A stretch of 64,000 bases of DNA from Prinsepia uniflora. Taxonomy: Eukaryota > Streptophyta > Magnoliopsida > Rosales > Rosaceae. The notes beneath the pieces were generated by a model that had not been told where the DNA came from, did not search any database, and saw nothing but the letters and a program-made list of their open reading frames with translations. Every line of letters begins with the position of its first letter. The first letter of the stretch is position 1. This document shows positions 11,131 through 24,513 of this stretch, in pieces. Position numbers and translations under genes: made by a program. The stretch covers positions 7,421,781-7,485,780 of the forward strand of contig CM064866.1 of the NCBI GenBank assembly GCA_032719365.1, written 5' to 3'.

Positions 11131-12085
11131 TTAAATTGTGAACTCGATCTTCCGATGTGGTGGCAAGCCAGGAAAATCTTCCGGGAACACATCCGGAAAT
11201 TCTCGCACCACAGGTATATCATCGGCACTCGAAGTATCACTCTGCGTCGTCACAACATGTGCCAGATAACCCTGGCATCCCTTCTGTAGAAGCTTGGTAG
11301 CGGTAAGCGAAGAAATTATTTCAGGTAGCGAACCGTCACGCTCTCCCTGAAAAGTAACCTCCGGAAAACCGGGACTCCGAAGAATCACTCGCCTACTACA
11401 ACAGTCGATGAGCGAACCGTGCTCCGTCAACCAATCCATTCCCAAGATAACAATAAAGTCATGGATATCCATAAGGATTAGATCGGCTAGTAGATCTACA
11501 TCCTACCCTTACTGGGCATCTTCGAATCACTTGATTCACTATGTACACAACGCCCATCGGTGTACCAACACCCATCTCACTATCCAAGGCTGACACCCCG
11601 CAATCTAACATACCAGCACAACTTTTCGAAATAAAAGAATGGGTAGCCCCAGCATCCATCAATACTCGTACAACAAGATTTGAGATATGAAGAGTACCTG
11701 TAACAACACCGGGTGCTGCCCTGGCTTGCTGCTCAGTGACTGCAAACACACGAGCTCGTGGCCCGGTAGCCTGCCCGCATCCACGTGCTCCACGGTTCTC
11801 ACTACGGGCTCAGCTCTGCCCCCGGCCTCCGACAGTATTGGAAGCCGAACTCTGCACTGCACTAGCGCCTCCTGCACTGGTACTTCCTGTGTCGTTGCCC
11901 CTGTTCAAGGCTGGGCACTCTCGAGCATAGTGGCCTGAACCTCCGCAGGAAAAACAAACAAGTGTACCTGGTCTGTCAGCCGACCCACTGGATGCACCAC
12001 TCCAAGACATGTGCTGACTAGAACCAGATCTCGATCCCGATCTCTGGAAATTCCCAAAGCGACCATACCCTCCTCGGCCGCGCAA
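11131..12085 (-). pseudogene. gag-pol: Chromovirus zinc knuckle and protease
   Basis: The knuckle CFSCGGSGHYARECP (CX2CX4HX4C) is encoded near 11900-11960. A Gly/Ser-rich stretch follows. The aspartic protease segment reads VLMDAGATHSFIS with the later ILGMDWL motif (about 11440), which fits a retropepsin; gypsy elements use D(S/A)GATHSF. The two parts lie in different frames, so at least one frameshift separates them. Confidence 0.8.
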
Positions 12086-12121
12086 GGATGATGTTCCACG
12101 GTTGTGTCCTCCCTTCGATCC

Positions 12122-12776
12122 TCATCGGTTCACCGGTCCAAGATACGAACGATCCCCACGTCGTCCCTCTTCAGAAGATTGTCGTGGCTGGTGCAGCGCC
12201 AGACCAGACTCGACACGGACCCCAGCATCCACGAAGTCCCTCAGGGTAGCATGACTAGCAGCAGTCACACCTGACAGGATATCCCCTCGGAGACCAAGCT
12301 CGAACCTCTGACATCTCTCCTCCTCTGTGCTCACAAAGGCTGCTGCAAACTGAGAAAGTCTCCCAAAGGCAAGCTCATAATCCATCACAGACATGTCACC
12401 TAGCTCAAGGCGTAAAAACTCTTGCCTCACGAGCAGCGCGAAAGGTTCGCGGGTAGTACTGGTCTAAGAATCTTACACGAAAAACCTCCCAAGTGGTGGT
12501 GTGGACAGACCAACCTGACATTTCCAGACCGTGCCACCACTAGTAGGCCCTGCCTTCCAGTAGGAAGGTTCCCAATGCCACGCGCTCGTCTGGTGGGCAG
12601 TGCATCACGGTGAAGATTCTCTCCCATTTGGCAATCCATTCATGTGCATCCTCGGGGTTTGATCCCCCATTAAAGTTCGTGGCTCCTAGACGTTGAACCC
12701 GCTCAATGCTCGCACACTCCATCTCTCCCGCGATTTCTTCGTCAGTTCGTGCTGGAGGAATTCTCCTTGGAGGCAT
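12122..12776 (-). pseudogene. gag: Chromovirus gag capsid region, interrupted
   Basis: The start is ATG at 12776 with MPPRR, typical of Tekay gag. The retrotrans_gag fold is seen in AHEWIAKWERIF, FLLEGRAY and TWEVFRVRFLDQYYP, then EFLRLELGDMSVMDY. A TAG at about 12537-12539 replaces an expected Trp, and a 1-base shift near 12425 puts the end of capsid in another frame. Confidence 0.85.
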
Positions 12777-12877
12777 AAACCACTGTTAAGAGGCATAGAT
12801 TAGATAATAACATCATCCTTAGACTCGAAAAGTACCTAGTACTGACCGCTAATCTAATATGCTGACCACAACCTAGT

Positions 12878-12889
12878 GCTCTGATACCA
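12878..12889 (-). other. Primer-binding site, initiator tRNA-Met
   Basis: Minus strand TGGTATCAGAGC, three bases inside the 5' LTR (12893-15708), is complementary to the 3' end of plant initiator tRNA-Met, the usual primer of chromoviruses. Confidence 0.92.
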
Positions 12890-12892
12890 AGT

Positions 12893-15708
12893 TGACAGGA
12901 CCCGCCCCGATCCCCCTGGGACCACCCGGGGACGTGCCCTGCTCCCGTCTGACACCCGACCTCAAAATATCGAATTTACCCTTAAAGGAATTCAAATGCA
13001 TAAAGAAAATCCAAATTTAAGTCATACATAGCATGCCACACAAAATATCCGAATACAAAAAGTGTCAGACAAGGGATAGTTCCCAAATACAGGTTATTGA
13101 GCACGACTCTAGACATTCTACGTGCCAACCTACCCAACAGTAGGGTTCAGGTGCGCAACGTAAACCTATGCCTCTTCCTCGGGATCCTCCTCCTCTTCCT
13201 CCTCCTCAGTAGCACGACCTGGAGGGGTAGTAAAACAACAAGGGTGAGTGGGCCGAAACTCAAGGTTTACAAAATGGTTTACCATATCGAAAACATATAG
13301 ATTTTCCCCTCCGTTTTCCGAAAAGCATGCATCAGTATCAAAAGCCAAAAAATCATATAATTTTAAGTAAAATAATATTAACATAACATAATCTCAGTCA
13401 CTGCACTATACATCACAACCCTGACATCCTAGATGTTCGACGTCCCAAACGCCTAATAAGGTCACAGTCCCAAGGCTACGCGTGCCACCTAGGGTCTCAA
13501 TCCCGAGTCCAAATCCCGAACCCAGTCCGAGTATGGCATTCTAGATGCCTGACGTCCTAGACGTCCAATAGTAGCAATCCTGCTCCTGAGCCACTCTACG
13601 GTCCGGTCGCTCCCTAGAATGACTCCTCGCAGGCAATGCGCCGTGACCATTCCGGGGTACCTACATCCGGAGGAGACAGTATCCTAGGGTAGATCTATAC
13701 AGTGCAGTACTAAAGATAAATATCGAAATCCATATACATATACATGACTCAAAACCGTGCATAATCAACCAGACGGGTCTCATGCCCAAACATCGTAATA
13801 CGTGCCATAAATCATACTCAGGATAAATAGATACTTTTGCTTGAATCACATATAGATATAATAGAAAGGAAAACAGTTATGCATGTCAAGGTTTAGTGAA
13901 ATCAAAGGCCCACTCACAGTACAATCCCGCTGTAATCCCGAGCGTATAACCCTGTCCAAGTGCTAAAGTACCATTCCTGCCATGTCCAAAGCATACGTAA
14001 AGGTCACTTTAAGTCCCTACTACACAATGAAGAAATCCTAGACTGAAACTGGCCCGAGAAAGCCATCCGAACACGCTTCCCAAGTCTTCAAACCCTAATT
14101 TGACCAACCTAACGATCTCTGATCGACACGAAATCATCGCCATTGGATTCGTATCGTCGAAACCTTGAAAATGGTACTGGTCCCACATAAAATACTGTTC
14201 ACACGCGCACCCACGCGCCTGGTCAATGCTCTGGTCAACTATGCTACAGTACTGCTGACGTCATCACTGACAGTGTCAGATGACACGTGTCAGCAGCTCA
14301 TTGGTCCCTGATCTGACTGTTTTCTGACATGATGATGTCATCATGACGTCATTTCTGACGTCAGTATGATGACGTCATAGCTATAGTACCGGGTCTGAAA
14401 CTGGGTCACCGTTGACCCACAGTTTGACCCGATCAGTGTTCATCATCTTGACCACCATTTCTGGTGAGGTTTGATCCAATGGACTCGTCTCTACTTCCTC
14501 TACGGTTCTGTGAAATCAAAACTAAACTTTAGGCTCAAGAAGTTACCTGAAAATCGACGGGAAAATCGGCTGAGAACCCAGGTCGTCTTCTCCGGCGAGT
14601 CGTCGAGATTCCAGCCACGAGCTTTGGTTCAAACTGGTCGTCTAGGTCCCTAGGACATGTCTCAGAGATAAACAAAGGACCCTAACGTCAAAAACAACGT
14701 TTCGAAACAGGGAATGAAATCGAGCCTTCTCCGGTTTCTGGACTTACCGCCGCTGTGTCGCCGCCGTGGGCTGCCTCGTCCACGTCTGAGTCGTCCTATT
14801 GTCCGAGTTAACCTAGCCCTAGGTTAGTTCGAATCCTGGTGAGATGGTTTGGACGGTTGGACAGTGTCGCGTTGTTTTATTCCTTCTCGGGTTTAGGAAG
14901 TTTCTCAGCCGTGCAGGGCGGATGTGGGGTGGTGGCCGGTGTCTAGGGGTGGCTGCTGGTGGTTGCCTGGTACTGCTTGGTGTGTGAGGTTGGGCTGTGA
15001 GGTGCCGGCGTGTTTGTGCAGAGAGGGAGGATGTGCACACGGTTTGAAAGGAAATGAAAATGTGAGAAGGATAGTCTGATGGTTTAAAACAAAAGGGAGA
15101 TGAGATCAAGGGCTGAGATTCAATCTGTGGTTTAAATGGATGGTGAGGATTTCAGGAGAGGAAATGGATTAAATAATCCAATGGCCAACAAAGATCCTGG
15201 TTTTAGGGAATGTAGGGGATGAGTGACACTTGTCACTCATCCGAGGGTCCAGAATGGTTTGATTAAAGAAATCATATTTTATTAATTTAATATTATTTTA
15301 ATCCGGGTCTCGGTTAGTTCGGTTAATCAAGTTTACTTCCGTGACCATAACTTTTTCGTCGTACGTCCGTTTTCGACCTGTCGCCTGTCTACGGATTCGT
15401 ATTGACTCGACCTACGTAACGGTCCTTTGCCCTCGTCTGTTGGACTTCCTGGATCAAAAGTCAACATTTGGCCCCTCTTTGACCAAATTACCAAAATACC
15501 CCTCGACTTCCGAACGCCATAACTTCTTCCTCGAACGTCGGAATCGAACGTGTCACCTGCCTATGAACTCGTGACGTCCTAAAATACGTCACGGTCATGG
15601 ATCAAAGTTCTAAATATTCCCCGGGGAAAAAGTCAACTTTCCCCCCCCTTAGGGGCAAAATGGTCATTTTACAATAAAATAATGATTACGAAAGTTCGGG
15701 TCGTTACA
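12893..15708 (-). repeat. 5' LTR of the chromovirus
   Basis: 2816 bp, from TGACAGGACCCGCC to GGGTCGTTACA in plus orientation. It is collinear with 5722-8296, apart from substitutions and the segment 15131-15379 missing there. It contains TGACGTCA and ACACGTGT motifs at 14258-14380. The short ORFs in both LTRs correspond to each other and are not coding. Confidence 0.9.
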
Positions 15709-15790
15709 ATGGGCTTATGAAGGACAAGGGTATTTTGGTAATTATGTAATAAAGGGTAATTTGGTAATTTCTCATTTTAAGCATGTGAAT

Positions 15791-18700
15791 TGACTTTCAC
15801 CATCCCTAATCCCTCGGGATTATCGTGGGATGTGTCTGCTCTCGTTTGACACCGCGTATCAGATCAGAGATAAAATTGTAACCCCGGGGTTACCCAGAGT
15901 ACGCCAGGATTTGTGGTGGCATGCGTTGTCTCAAGCTCTATTACAGCCGACATCCGCAATCAACGTGTAGGGTGCCAAAAACAAAAAAACGTGTGAGTAG
16001 ACAAAAATAAGTATTTATTAAAAACCTTTTACCAAATAAAGATTTCACCCTCCGTTTTATAAGAAAGCATGCATATCACTTTAAAACAAGTACTTTTAGT
16101 GAAATAACACATGTGGAAAACAAGTACTTTCAGCATAAAACCGTCACATGTACAAACAACTACTGGACACAGTCATTCAGTAAAAAAACCATAAGACCCA
16201 TTCTCCTATCCGTCTGATTATCCGTCTTTATCAGGGAAATCACCTGGGAAAAAAATCACCCATCTCTATTACTGTCACGATTTTCATATCGACACATGTG
16301 TGACTCGAATTTACACAACCTATCTACACCTGGCTCTAGAGTCTGCGACTCGATGTCTAGGTGCGACACTAGGCTTGAAGTCCTTGACTTAACGCCTTAG
16401 TGCAAGAACCTGATACTCCTGCAGGTAGTGTCATCGTGACCCCTCCGAGGGAACACATCCTTACCGGAGTCATAACCATCCGAGTCCTCTTCAGGGAAAC
16501 ACATTCCTGCTAGATGCCTTGTCCGGGGGAAACACATTCCTACTGGATCCATATCCAATATCTCAACGGGTCCTCTCCGAGAAAACACATTCTTACTGGA
16601 GTCATAGCCAACATCTCATCAGGTCCACTCCGGGAAAACACATTCTTACCAGAGTCATAATAAAAACAGTGGAAACCTATTTTCATAAAACAGTTATTTT
16701 GTATCGGGTCTCAACCCAAAACTAGTTTCCACCAATCATATAAAACAGTGTCCAGTGTTACATCAAATGGGGTCCGAAGCCCCAATAGGGCCCTTGGCCC
16801 GAAACATGGTTTCCACCATTATTTTTCTATCTTTCGACTGGGTCACAAACCCAAAATCATTTCAATAGGGTCTTAAGCCTGAACTACCTTCTCACGAAAA
16901 TCCATAAATCATTCAACTCACTATGCAATTATTTCATTTCAAACCATGTTTATAAAACATTAAAACTTATACGCATGCATCATTTAGAAAGCAAAGTTCA
17001 CCCACACACCGTCCATGTTACGCGCCTACAATCCGCGTCTTAAGCCACTCTGAGGCCAATCCATACTCTCCGGGACGTCCGAACCTGTCCAAACACCTAA
17101 AGGTCACTAACAACTTTTATAAGTTCATAACATAGACCCTCACAAATCCCGGTAAGGTCAACGTGTCCCGAACACGCTTCCCGATGCTAAAAATTTCTAA
17201 TTGACCAACCTAACGATCTCCGATCGACTTGCAACCACCACTATTGGATTCAGATCGTCGAAACCTTTTGAATAGGGTTCGTCTCACCTCATTATTCTTG
17301 TCCACGCCCCTCCATGCTTGGGTCAAAGTTTGTTCGACATTGGTCAAAATCAACGGTTAACAGTGACGTCAGCAAAGTCAACGCTGATGTCAGTAGTTAA
17401 CGGCTGACGTCATGCTGGCGTCAGCCTGACAGGTCTGACAATGCCACATGTCAGCACCTGATTGGTCCACGTGGCAGCACTTCATTGGCCACTTGACCTG
17501 ACAACCTGACAGATGATGATGTCATCACATTCAACCTCCAATCGGGTCAACCCGAACATCTACAATCGGGTCAAACAGACCCTTGACCCGACCCAATCCG
17601 TTCTTTCTCCTCTGACCACCAAAACACTCTGTTCTTCGATCATTCTGATCGTCTCATCCCTAGAAACCTTCCTATGACCTTAAAATCAAGAGAAAACAGC
17701 TAGAAAATACATGTCACGATTGAATAGTCATGACTAAGCTTCCTGCTCCCTCTCTCAGCTGCCCATCCGTCCTTCCTCTTCCATTTCGATCCCCAGAAGT
17801 TCGTCCAAGTCCCAGAAACACAACCCCACCATCAAATCCTGTCCTAAACGTCCAAACAAGAAATTCGAATTTTGAAAAGAAATGGGTTTTCAGGGTTTAC
17901 CTGGTTTTCTAGGCTCCTCCGCCATCCACGGAAGTCCTACTGCCTCCCACATCGTCTCTCAGTCCTTCTGACACGACCCATCCCAATTCCCCCCGGGATT
18001 ACCATGGAATGTGACGTGCTCCCGTCTAACAAGAGGCGTCAGACAAGGGATAACTGGTTGTCATTGCCCAAACGGGCTTCCAGAGTGCGTAAGGATCGAT
18101 GGAGGAGGTGTGCGATGCTCAAGTCTCTGCTGCAGTCGTATCCGGAATCAACCTGAAGGGCATTAAAAACAAAAGCTGTGAGTGGACGAAAATAAACAAG
18201 TCTGTTAAAAACATTTATAAGAAATTTATGCCCCTCAGTAAAATCATATGCATGCACCAAAAACCAATAATCCCATATTTATTTAGAAATAACCATTAGG
18301 GCCTTAGCCCGGAAACCAAAGCATAGTTTCAAATTCCAAAAGTCAATCCAAGAGTTATTTCATCAATCCAGTAATATTCATTTATTATTTTTCCATCTCC
18401 GGCATCCCCGATGCCTAGCGTCCTAGACGCTTGACGTTCCAGACGTCATATCTCACGGTATTAAGCAACGCGTGCTGCCCGGGGTCTCACCGGGTCTATA
18501 TCTCTGACATCCCCGATGTCTGACGTCCATGACGTCTAGCAATCCTGCTCCTGGATCACTATACGGTCTGGTAGCTCCGTACAATGAGCCCTCGCAGGCA
18601 ATGCACCGTGACTTCTCCAGTGTCCCCGACACTTGGAGGAGACCAAGATATAAATATCCTCATATCGAGATGGTTTTATGGAACACATTCTATTATTCAT

Positions 18701-21350
18701 TTCCAAAATATCACAAGGGCCCTGCCCCGAATTTCCATAAAACCGTCATAAGTCCAAATAGTTGAATCAAATCCGAAATAGTTTATTCAATCCCATTTTA
18801 GGGTCCCCGACCCGAAATCACATATATAAGTCAATTGGGCCCCTGGCCCGAATCATAAGTTAACTGGGCCCCTGGCCCGATTTCACTTTATCAAATCCGT
18901 AACCGTTTCATGAAATCATATCCATCCATATTTATGGAAATCAGTGCAAATCCAGAAAACCTCGATTCACGTGCAAACACGTAAATCGCCTCGAAATGCG
19001 TGAAAACATATAAATTCACTGATATCCAAAATAAATCAAATAATCACAATTATAACAATCATGAAACAGTTATGCATGCATCGAATTTATAAAACCAATG
19101 TCCACTCACAGACCGTTTAACCGAGCGCCTCGATACGCGTGCCATAGGCCTTCCCGGGCCACACCACTATTACCGGGACTCCCAATCCTGTTCAAATCAC
19201 ATTAGAGGATCACTAACCTCATCATTAACATCCTATTCAAGTCCCGTAATTTTCCCGAATTTTTAAGTATTTTTAAACTGGATTTAAAACCTTCGGACAT
19301 CCCGAATAATATCGAGACGGTGTCCGATCGACACGAAACCAATCCCAAAATGTTTGTTACATTGTATAGGACAAAAGTCATGTTGACCTCACCTAGAGAT
19401 TCGTGCCCACGCGCCGTCACGCGCCGCCGTGAGTGGCTGCGCGTGAAAGCCACGCGCCTGCTACAGTGACTGCTATAGTGTTCCTTCTTCACCCGTTTGT
19501 CTGGTAAACGGGTTGGAAAGCCCGCGATAGGATCCGGTTCAATCACACCCAATTCGACATCAATTCAATCCGTTCTTGATCCTACAACAATCATTAACCA
19601 ATGAATTTCAGGTCTGTGACAATAATCAACATCGACATGGATTAAATCAACCAATCCAAGCTCGAACAGCAAAACGGGTCGTCCTTAGTAATTCACCCAA
19701 CTCAAGTCCATTTCCAAATTAACTTCACAGGAAGTATACTAGGACTCAAACGAACCCAAAACCACAACCAATTGAAGAAGTGCTCACCTGGAAGTCGTCG
19801 TCCACAACACTGTATTTCCTCTGAAAACAGTGGCCACCGTCCCAGCTTAGCCGTGGCTGGTTCCCTTCGAAATTGATACGGCTGAGCTCCAGACACTCCC
19901 AGAAAGCTAAACCCGTCCATGGTTTGGTCCAACAAGGCTCAGAAATCAAATTCTGAAATTTCCCTCCAAGAACCCGAAATGGTTTCTCACGGTTTTTCTC
20001 TCCAATTCGACAGCCATACAACTCAGAATGGTCCTCACAACTCACTCATCATTCAATTAATCCAATTTAGCCGTTTAAAGTGCCCCACAGCACCACTCAG
20101 TCCCCTGTGCAAAGCTCCTGGCACTAACCCGAAAACAATATGAAATTAGTGCCCATGTCCTTTTGATCGATTGCCAGCACCATACACGTGCAATTCCACC
20201 TCAAACTGGCCCAATTAACTCAATTAATTGATAAAAAAATCGTGGGATCGATCGCACAAAGCATCCACCTTCACGGCTGTTCAATGAAACAGTACCCCGT
20301 GTGAAATTACAATTCTGCCCTTGTGCAGAAAATTACCAAAATGCCCCTCACGTATCATGACCCGTAACTCGGTCATACGGACTCCGATTGATGCGTGCCG
20401 CCTGTCTACGAACTCAGGGCATCGAGACCTTCCTAACGGTCCTCGGTCCTCGGTCATCGGACCTCCCGATCAAAAAGTCAACATTCCCACCTCTTTCGTC
20501 CAAATTACGAAAATGCCCTTACACTTCCGTACATCATAACTTTCACCACAAATGTCGGAATCGAACGTGCCACCTGTCTATGAACTCGTGACGTCCCGAA
20601 CTACTTTCCAGGTCCACAAATTGGAATGCCTATTCTGTGCCACTCCCATTTTATAGACCCCACGGTCATCGGTCAAAGTCCATTTGACCATCCGAATTAA
20701 AAGTCAACGTTTTGCCCACGCCCAGGGGCAAAACGGTCATTTTGCACAATTCGTCCGAAATCGCCCAACTAATCACAGATTAGTAAATCACAATTAAATA
20801 TTATTAAATCCCGATATTCGGGACGGGTCGTTACACCTTCATTCTCCCTCAGTTTCTCTTTCCCTCTGGTCACAGCTGAAGAGGATGAAAATAGGGTTTG
20901 GATTTCGGTTTTGGATCGAATGAAATGAGAGAAGGAATGTGGTGCATGAATGAAGGGAATGGGCAATGGATGAATGACACTTGTCACTCATCCATTGGGC
21001 CTGTCCAAAATATATGGGCCCCACAAAATGACAAATGTCAACTTGTGTCGTAATTCGTGCAATAGTACCCTGAGCCTTCCGTGACCTTGTAACTTTCCTA
21101 TACGATGTTCGATTTTGACATGATGCCTATCTACGGACTAGTATCGACTCGATCTACGTAACGAACCTCGGTCCTCATGCATTTAACCTTCTTGGTCAAA
21201 AGTCAATTTTTTACCCTTTCCAAGGGTAAAATCATAATTTTATTCCAATCGCCCGATAATCCTTGACTAATTTCTGATTAGTCTTACTAATCCCCCATTA
21301 GTCCCGATTAATCCTTAATTAATCCTCCAAGTTCAGGACGGGTCGTTACA
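15791..21350 (-). mobile_element. Solo LTR (Tekay-like) with another solo LTR nested in it, TSD TGAAT
   Basis: It starts TGACTTTCACCATCCC and ends CAGGACGGGTCGTTACA. TGAAT is at 15786-15790 and again at 21351-21355. Without the nested 17969-20835 copy and its duplication it is about 2.69 kb, the size of the complete element's LTR. No internal coding sequence remains. It lies inside the outer LTR 5539-24508. Confidence 0.9.
17969..20835 (-). mobile_element. Innermost solo LTR (Tekay-like), TSD CCTTC
   Basis: 2867 bp from TGACACGACCCATCCC to ATTCGGGACGGGTCGTTACA, flanked by CCTTC at 17964-17968 and 20836-20840. It splits the solo LTR 15791-21350, so it is younger than that one. It carries the hairpin minisatellite (about 18710-18890). 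No coding capacity. Confidence 0.92.
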
Positions 21351-21434
21351 TGAATCATATGAAGTGGTGACAGGTGTCTGGACTCCTCTAGTGTTTTCCC
21401 TCCCTTTCTCCTCATTGGCCTACTAATTCTATTA

Positions 21435-21563
<129 letters not shown>

Positions 21564-22479
21564 ATTCGGTGGTTGAAGGCGGAAGAGACGGAAAAAAAAA
21601 AAACTAAATCGTGAGGAAGATGAAAGGAAAAACCAGGGAGAAGAATGCAAGAAAGAGATGAGGGAGAAAAAGGGAAAAAAAACTAATGAGAAAACAATGA
21701 GGAAAAGAGAAGGTCGTGAGGGAGAAACATGGAACTCGTAGGGTTCCTATTTCGACTTCGTGGTTTTGGGCATGAAAACTGATAAACAAGAGATCTCTGG
21801 TTCTCCTGGAGTTCCTAGGTCCATTTTAAGACGAAAAGGATGGAGTTTGGACGTGGATAGGTCTGATCCTTGGAACTTTCGCCGAAGCCCAAGAAGTTGG
21901 GCCATGTTTTCAAGGTAAGTTTTTTTTTCATTTTGAACTCATAGACCCTCTCATGAAGATCACTAGATGAACTTTAGTGGTTGAAATGCGAGAAATGATC
22001 AAGAAATAATGAAATTTCAGTCTGGTCATGTCGCGGGTCACAAGCGACCCGGTTGCAGGAAACTAGGTTTGAAACTATGGTTGAAGATGAACAGTGGTGG
22101 CGTGTGGCCACCATGCGTGAGGGCGCGTCCGACCTTATCTCTCGATGTGTCCAACACGAAAATTATTCCTTATGAAATCTAGAGTTTAATGGTTCAAGTT
22201 TGGGGTTAATTGGGTATTGTATGAGACAATTATGATGGTTCAAAGTTTATGTTCTACTTAAAAATCCTTAATAATTCCTCAAATATTGTGTAATTGATTT
22301 TAAGATTATAAAGATGAAATGGAATGGATGAAAACTCAGGATTGGCGTTAAATGTATGATTCTACGCTCATGTTATAATTCAAGGTTAACCTTAAAGAAT
22401 TTGAGAAGTTAAACCTATTACTAACTTGGATAATTAATGATTATGTACAAGCTTACATGTTATGATGATTGTATATGTA

Positions 22480-23756
22480 TAGGGATGACCAAATGAGTTT
22501 TTTTTAGGGTATGAGTAAATCCTTACCCTAAATGGGTACAAATGGGTAGTATACCCATTCTCAAGTTTATGTTCTCATTTAATTTTTTTTTCTTCCTTTT
22601 CATTTATTTTGAACTTCTAATTATTTTTTCTACCAATTTCTTTTGTTTTTTTTATTTTGATTTTTTTTGCTTTAATTTCAAAATTAAAATTATTAAATTA
22701 CCAAATTACTCTTCAATTTTAATAACCGAATTTCTAAAATTTACTAAATTAGCAAGTTCCTTAAAGTTTATTAAATTAGTGAAACTTTAATTTGTTTACT
22801 TAAATTTAGTATTCGATAGAAAATTTTGAAAGACGAGAATCGAAACGAGAAAACCAAATTCGTTATTATTTTGGTCGTATAGAGAGTATTCAAAGAAATT
22901 AGAAATTTTATTATTTTTCTTTACTTTTATTTATTTATTTTCTATTCTTTCTCCCAAAAATCTAATCCAACCATTAAATTTTCTATCTAGGGAACCATGA
23001 AAGTACACCGAGCCCATTAAGCCCACTTTTTGTTTCTATCTAATCCAACCATTAGAATGGCATTGTGATCTTTGATTAAGGTCCACCTGTTTGATATGTG
23101 GCACTCTTTCTCTCCCTCATATATCGCCATCGCCTTCATCTGTGATCAGCAAGTCAGGCTGCGCAAGATGAAGTGATGAACCCATTATGCACAGCTCTAA
23201 CCACAAACTACCCCGCCATCGAGCCCAAACAAATCCTCTCCTCAAGACATTCTAGTCCAGGCCACTTTCGTTCCAAGTTCGTTGTGGAGATAACACCGCC
23301 GCCAAGAAACTAGAAGAATGCCAACGTCATCGACGACGTTTCTGGTCGACCCCGATTGTGAGACCACATCCAAATGCTCTGTTTAGGCAAGACAAATCCA
23401 TTTATGCCTTCACAAGCATCGGACTTCGTAGCTTGCGAATTGAGGGTTGGAAGTCAATGACGTTAAAAGCTTCCCAGTCGTTTTCGTGAAACTCAGGTAC
23501 CCCCTCAAAAATCCAAGCCCGGATTCATGATCCTGGGGCTCTATATATGTTTGGGTAGTTGGATTGTAACATTTGGATTGTAAAATTTGGCAAGAAAGAA
23601 GATAGAAGAAGGGGTTCGAAACCTGGATTATTTTTAGCGGGTAAGGGTATCCGCGGGTAAAACCCTCACCTGGCCCATCAAGTAAATGGGTATATTCTAC
23701 CCGCACCTATTTTTACTCATACAACTAATACCCATGGGTATTTTTGCACATCCCTA
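22480..23756. mobile_element. Non-autonomous hAT-like element
   Basis: Termini are TAGGGATG and CATCCCTA. The inverted match extends as TAGGGATGNNCAAA. Flanking octamers are TATATGTA (22472-22479) and TATATGTG (23757-23764), an 8-bp duplication with one mismatch. Subterminal TGGGTA/TACCCA repeats are dense at both ends, as in hAT elements. No transposase ORF is seen in the 1277 bp. A more GC-rich block at about 23090-23400 looks unlike the ends and may be captured sequence. Confidence 0.85.
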
Positions 23757-24513
23757 TATATGTGATTATATACTTTAAAATTGATTAGCATTTTGAGTAA
23801 TTAAGGAGTTCTCATGAAAGTTGGACACAAATGGTTAGTGGATTAGCATGATAATTTTCATATGATTAGGAGGACATTAATTAGCATATTATTAAGTTAA
23901 AAGACTTATTTTTTAGGTTGGTTATGCCTAATGTTATGTATGTTGATTATGAATTGCTTGTTATAAGATGAATCTAGGGTTATTGGCACAAAGGTGACAC
24001 ATATAGTAAGGTAGTAATGCAATGTTTTGAAAAATAAACCTTTTCTAAATTATTACATAGCAAGGTTTTGGTAAATTAGATAATAAAAGGAATATGTACA
24101 ATGGCATACTAAACCTATGATGGTATTTGGATACTAAAGTGGTTCTAAGAATGTGGATTGTTTGTGTACATGATAAAATGATATGAATAAGGAATTAGGC
24201 ATGAGTTACCTTGTGAATTTGAATATGTAAACCGTTATGTATTTTCAACTTGTTATCATAATTTTTATGTGTTTATATAATTGAAACGGCTAATAATGAC
24301 TACGAAAGTAAGTAAGACCTCAATTAAGGTCGAATTTGTAATTACTACCACTTTTCGGGGTAATAGGCTGGATGTGTGTGGTAACCCCTTAAGGGTGGGA
24401 TTAAGTTTGGTTAATTGAAATGATTTGGACATAGATAAGTTGGTAATATCCCTTATTTGACAGGAGGTGTCAGACGGGAGCATGATCGGTCCGGGATCAG
24501 TCCTGTCACTTTT

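Larger units (their letters stand above)
5722..15708 (-). mobile_element. Full-length Ty3/gypsy chromovirus (Tekay/Del lineage), decayed, TSD ATGGG
   Basis: Two long LTRs (5722-8296 and 12893-15708) flank an internal region coding on the minus strand in the order gag, zinc knuckle, protease, reverse transcriptase, RNase H, integrase, chromodomain. ATGGG lies at 5717-5721 and 15709-15713. A primer-binding site for initiator tRNA-Met adjoins the 5' LTR. The C-terminal chromodomain and the 2.6-2.8-kb LTRs fit the Tekay/Del branch of plant chromoviruses. In-frame stops, several of the CGA-to-TGA kind expected from methylated-C decay, and frameshifts interrupt gag and pol, so it cannot make its proteins. 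The LTRs differ by scattered substitutions and a 249-bp replacement. Confidence 0.93.

Noticed and set aside
12878..12889. tRNA-Met-like sequence
   Set aside because: Only the 3' end complement is present and it abuts an LTR, so it is a primer-binding site. The same holds for 38961-38972.
14471..14653. 60-aa ORF duplicated at 7285-7467 as a conserved gene
   Set aside because: The two copies are the same place in the two LTRs of one element; conservation comes from recent duplication and not selection.
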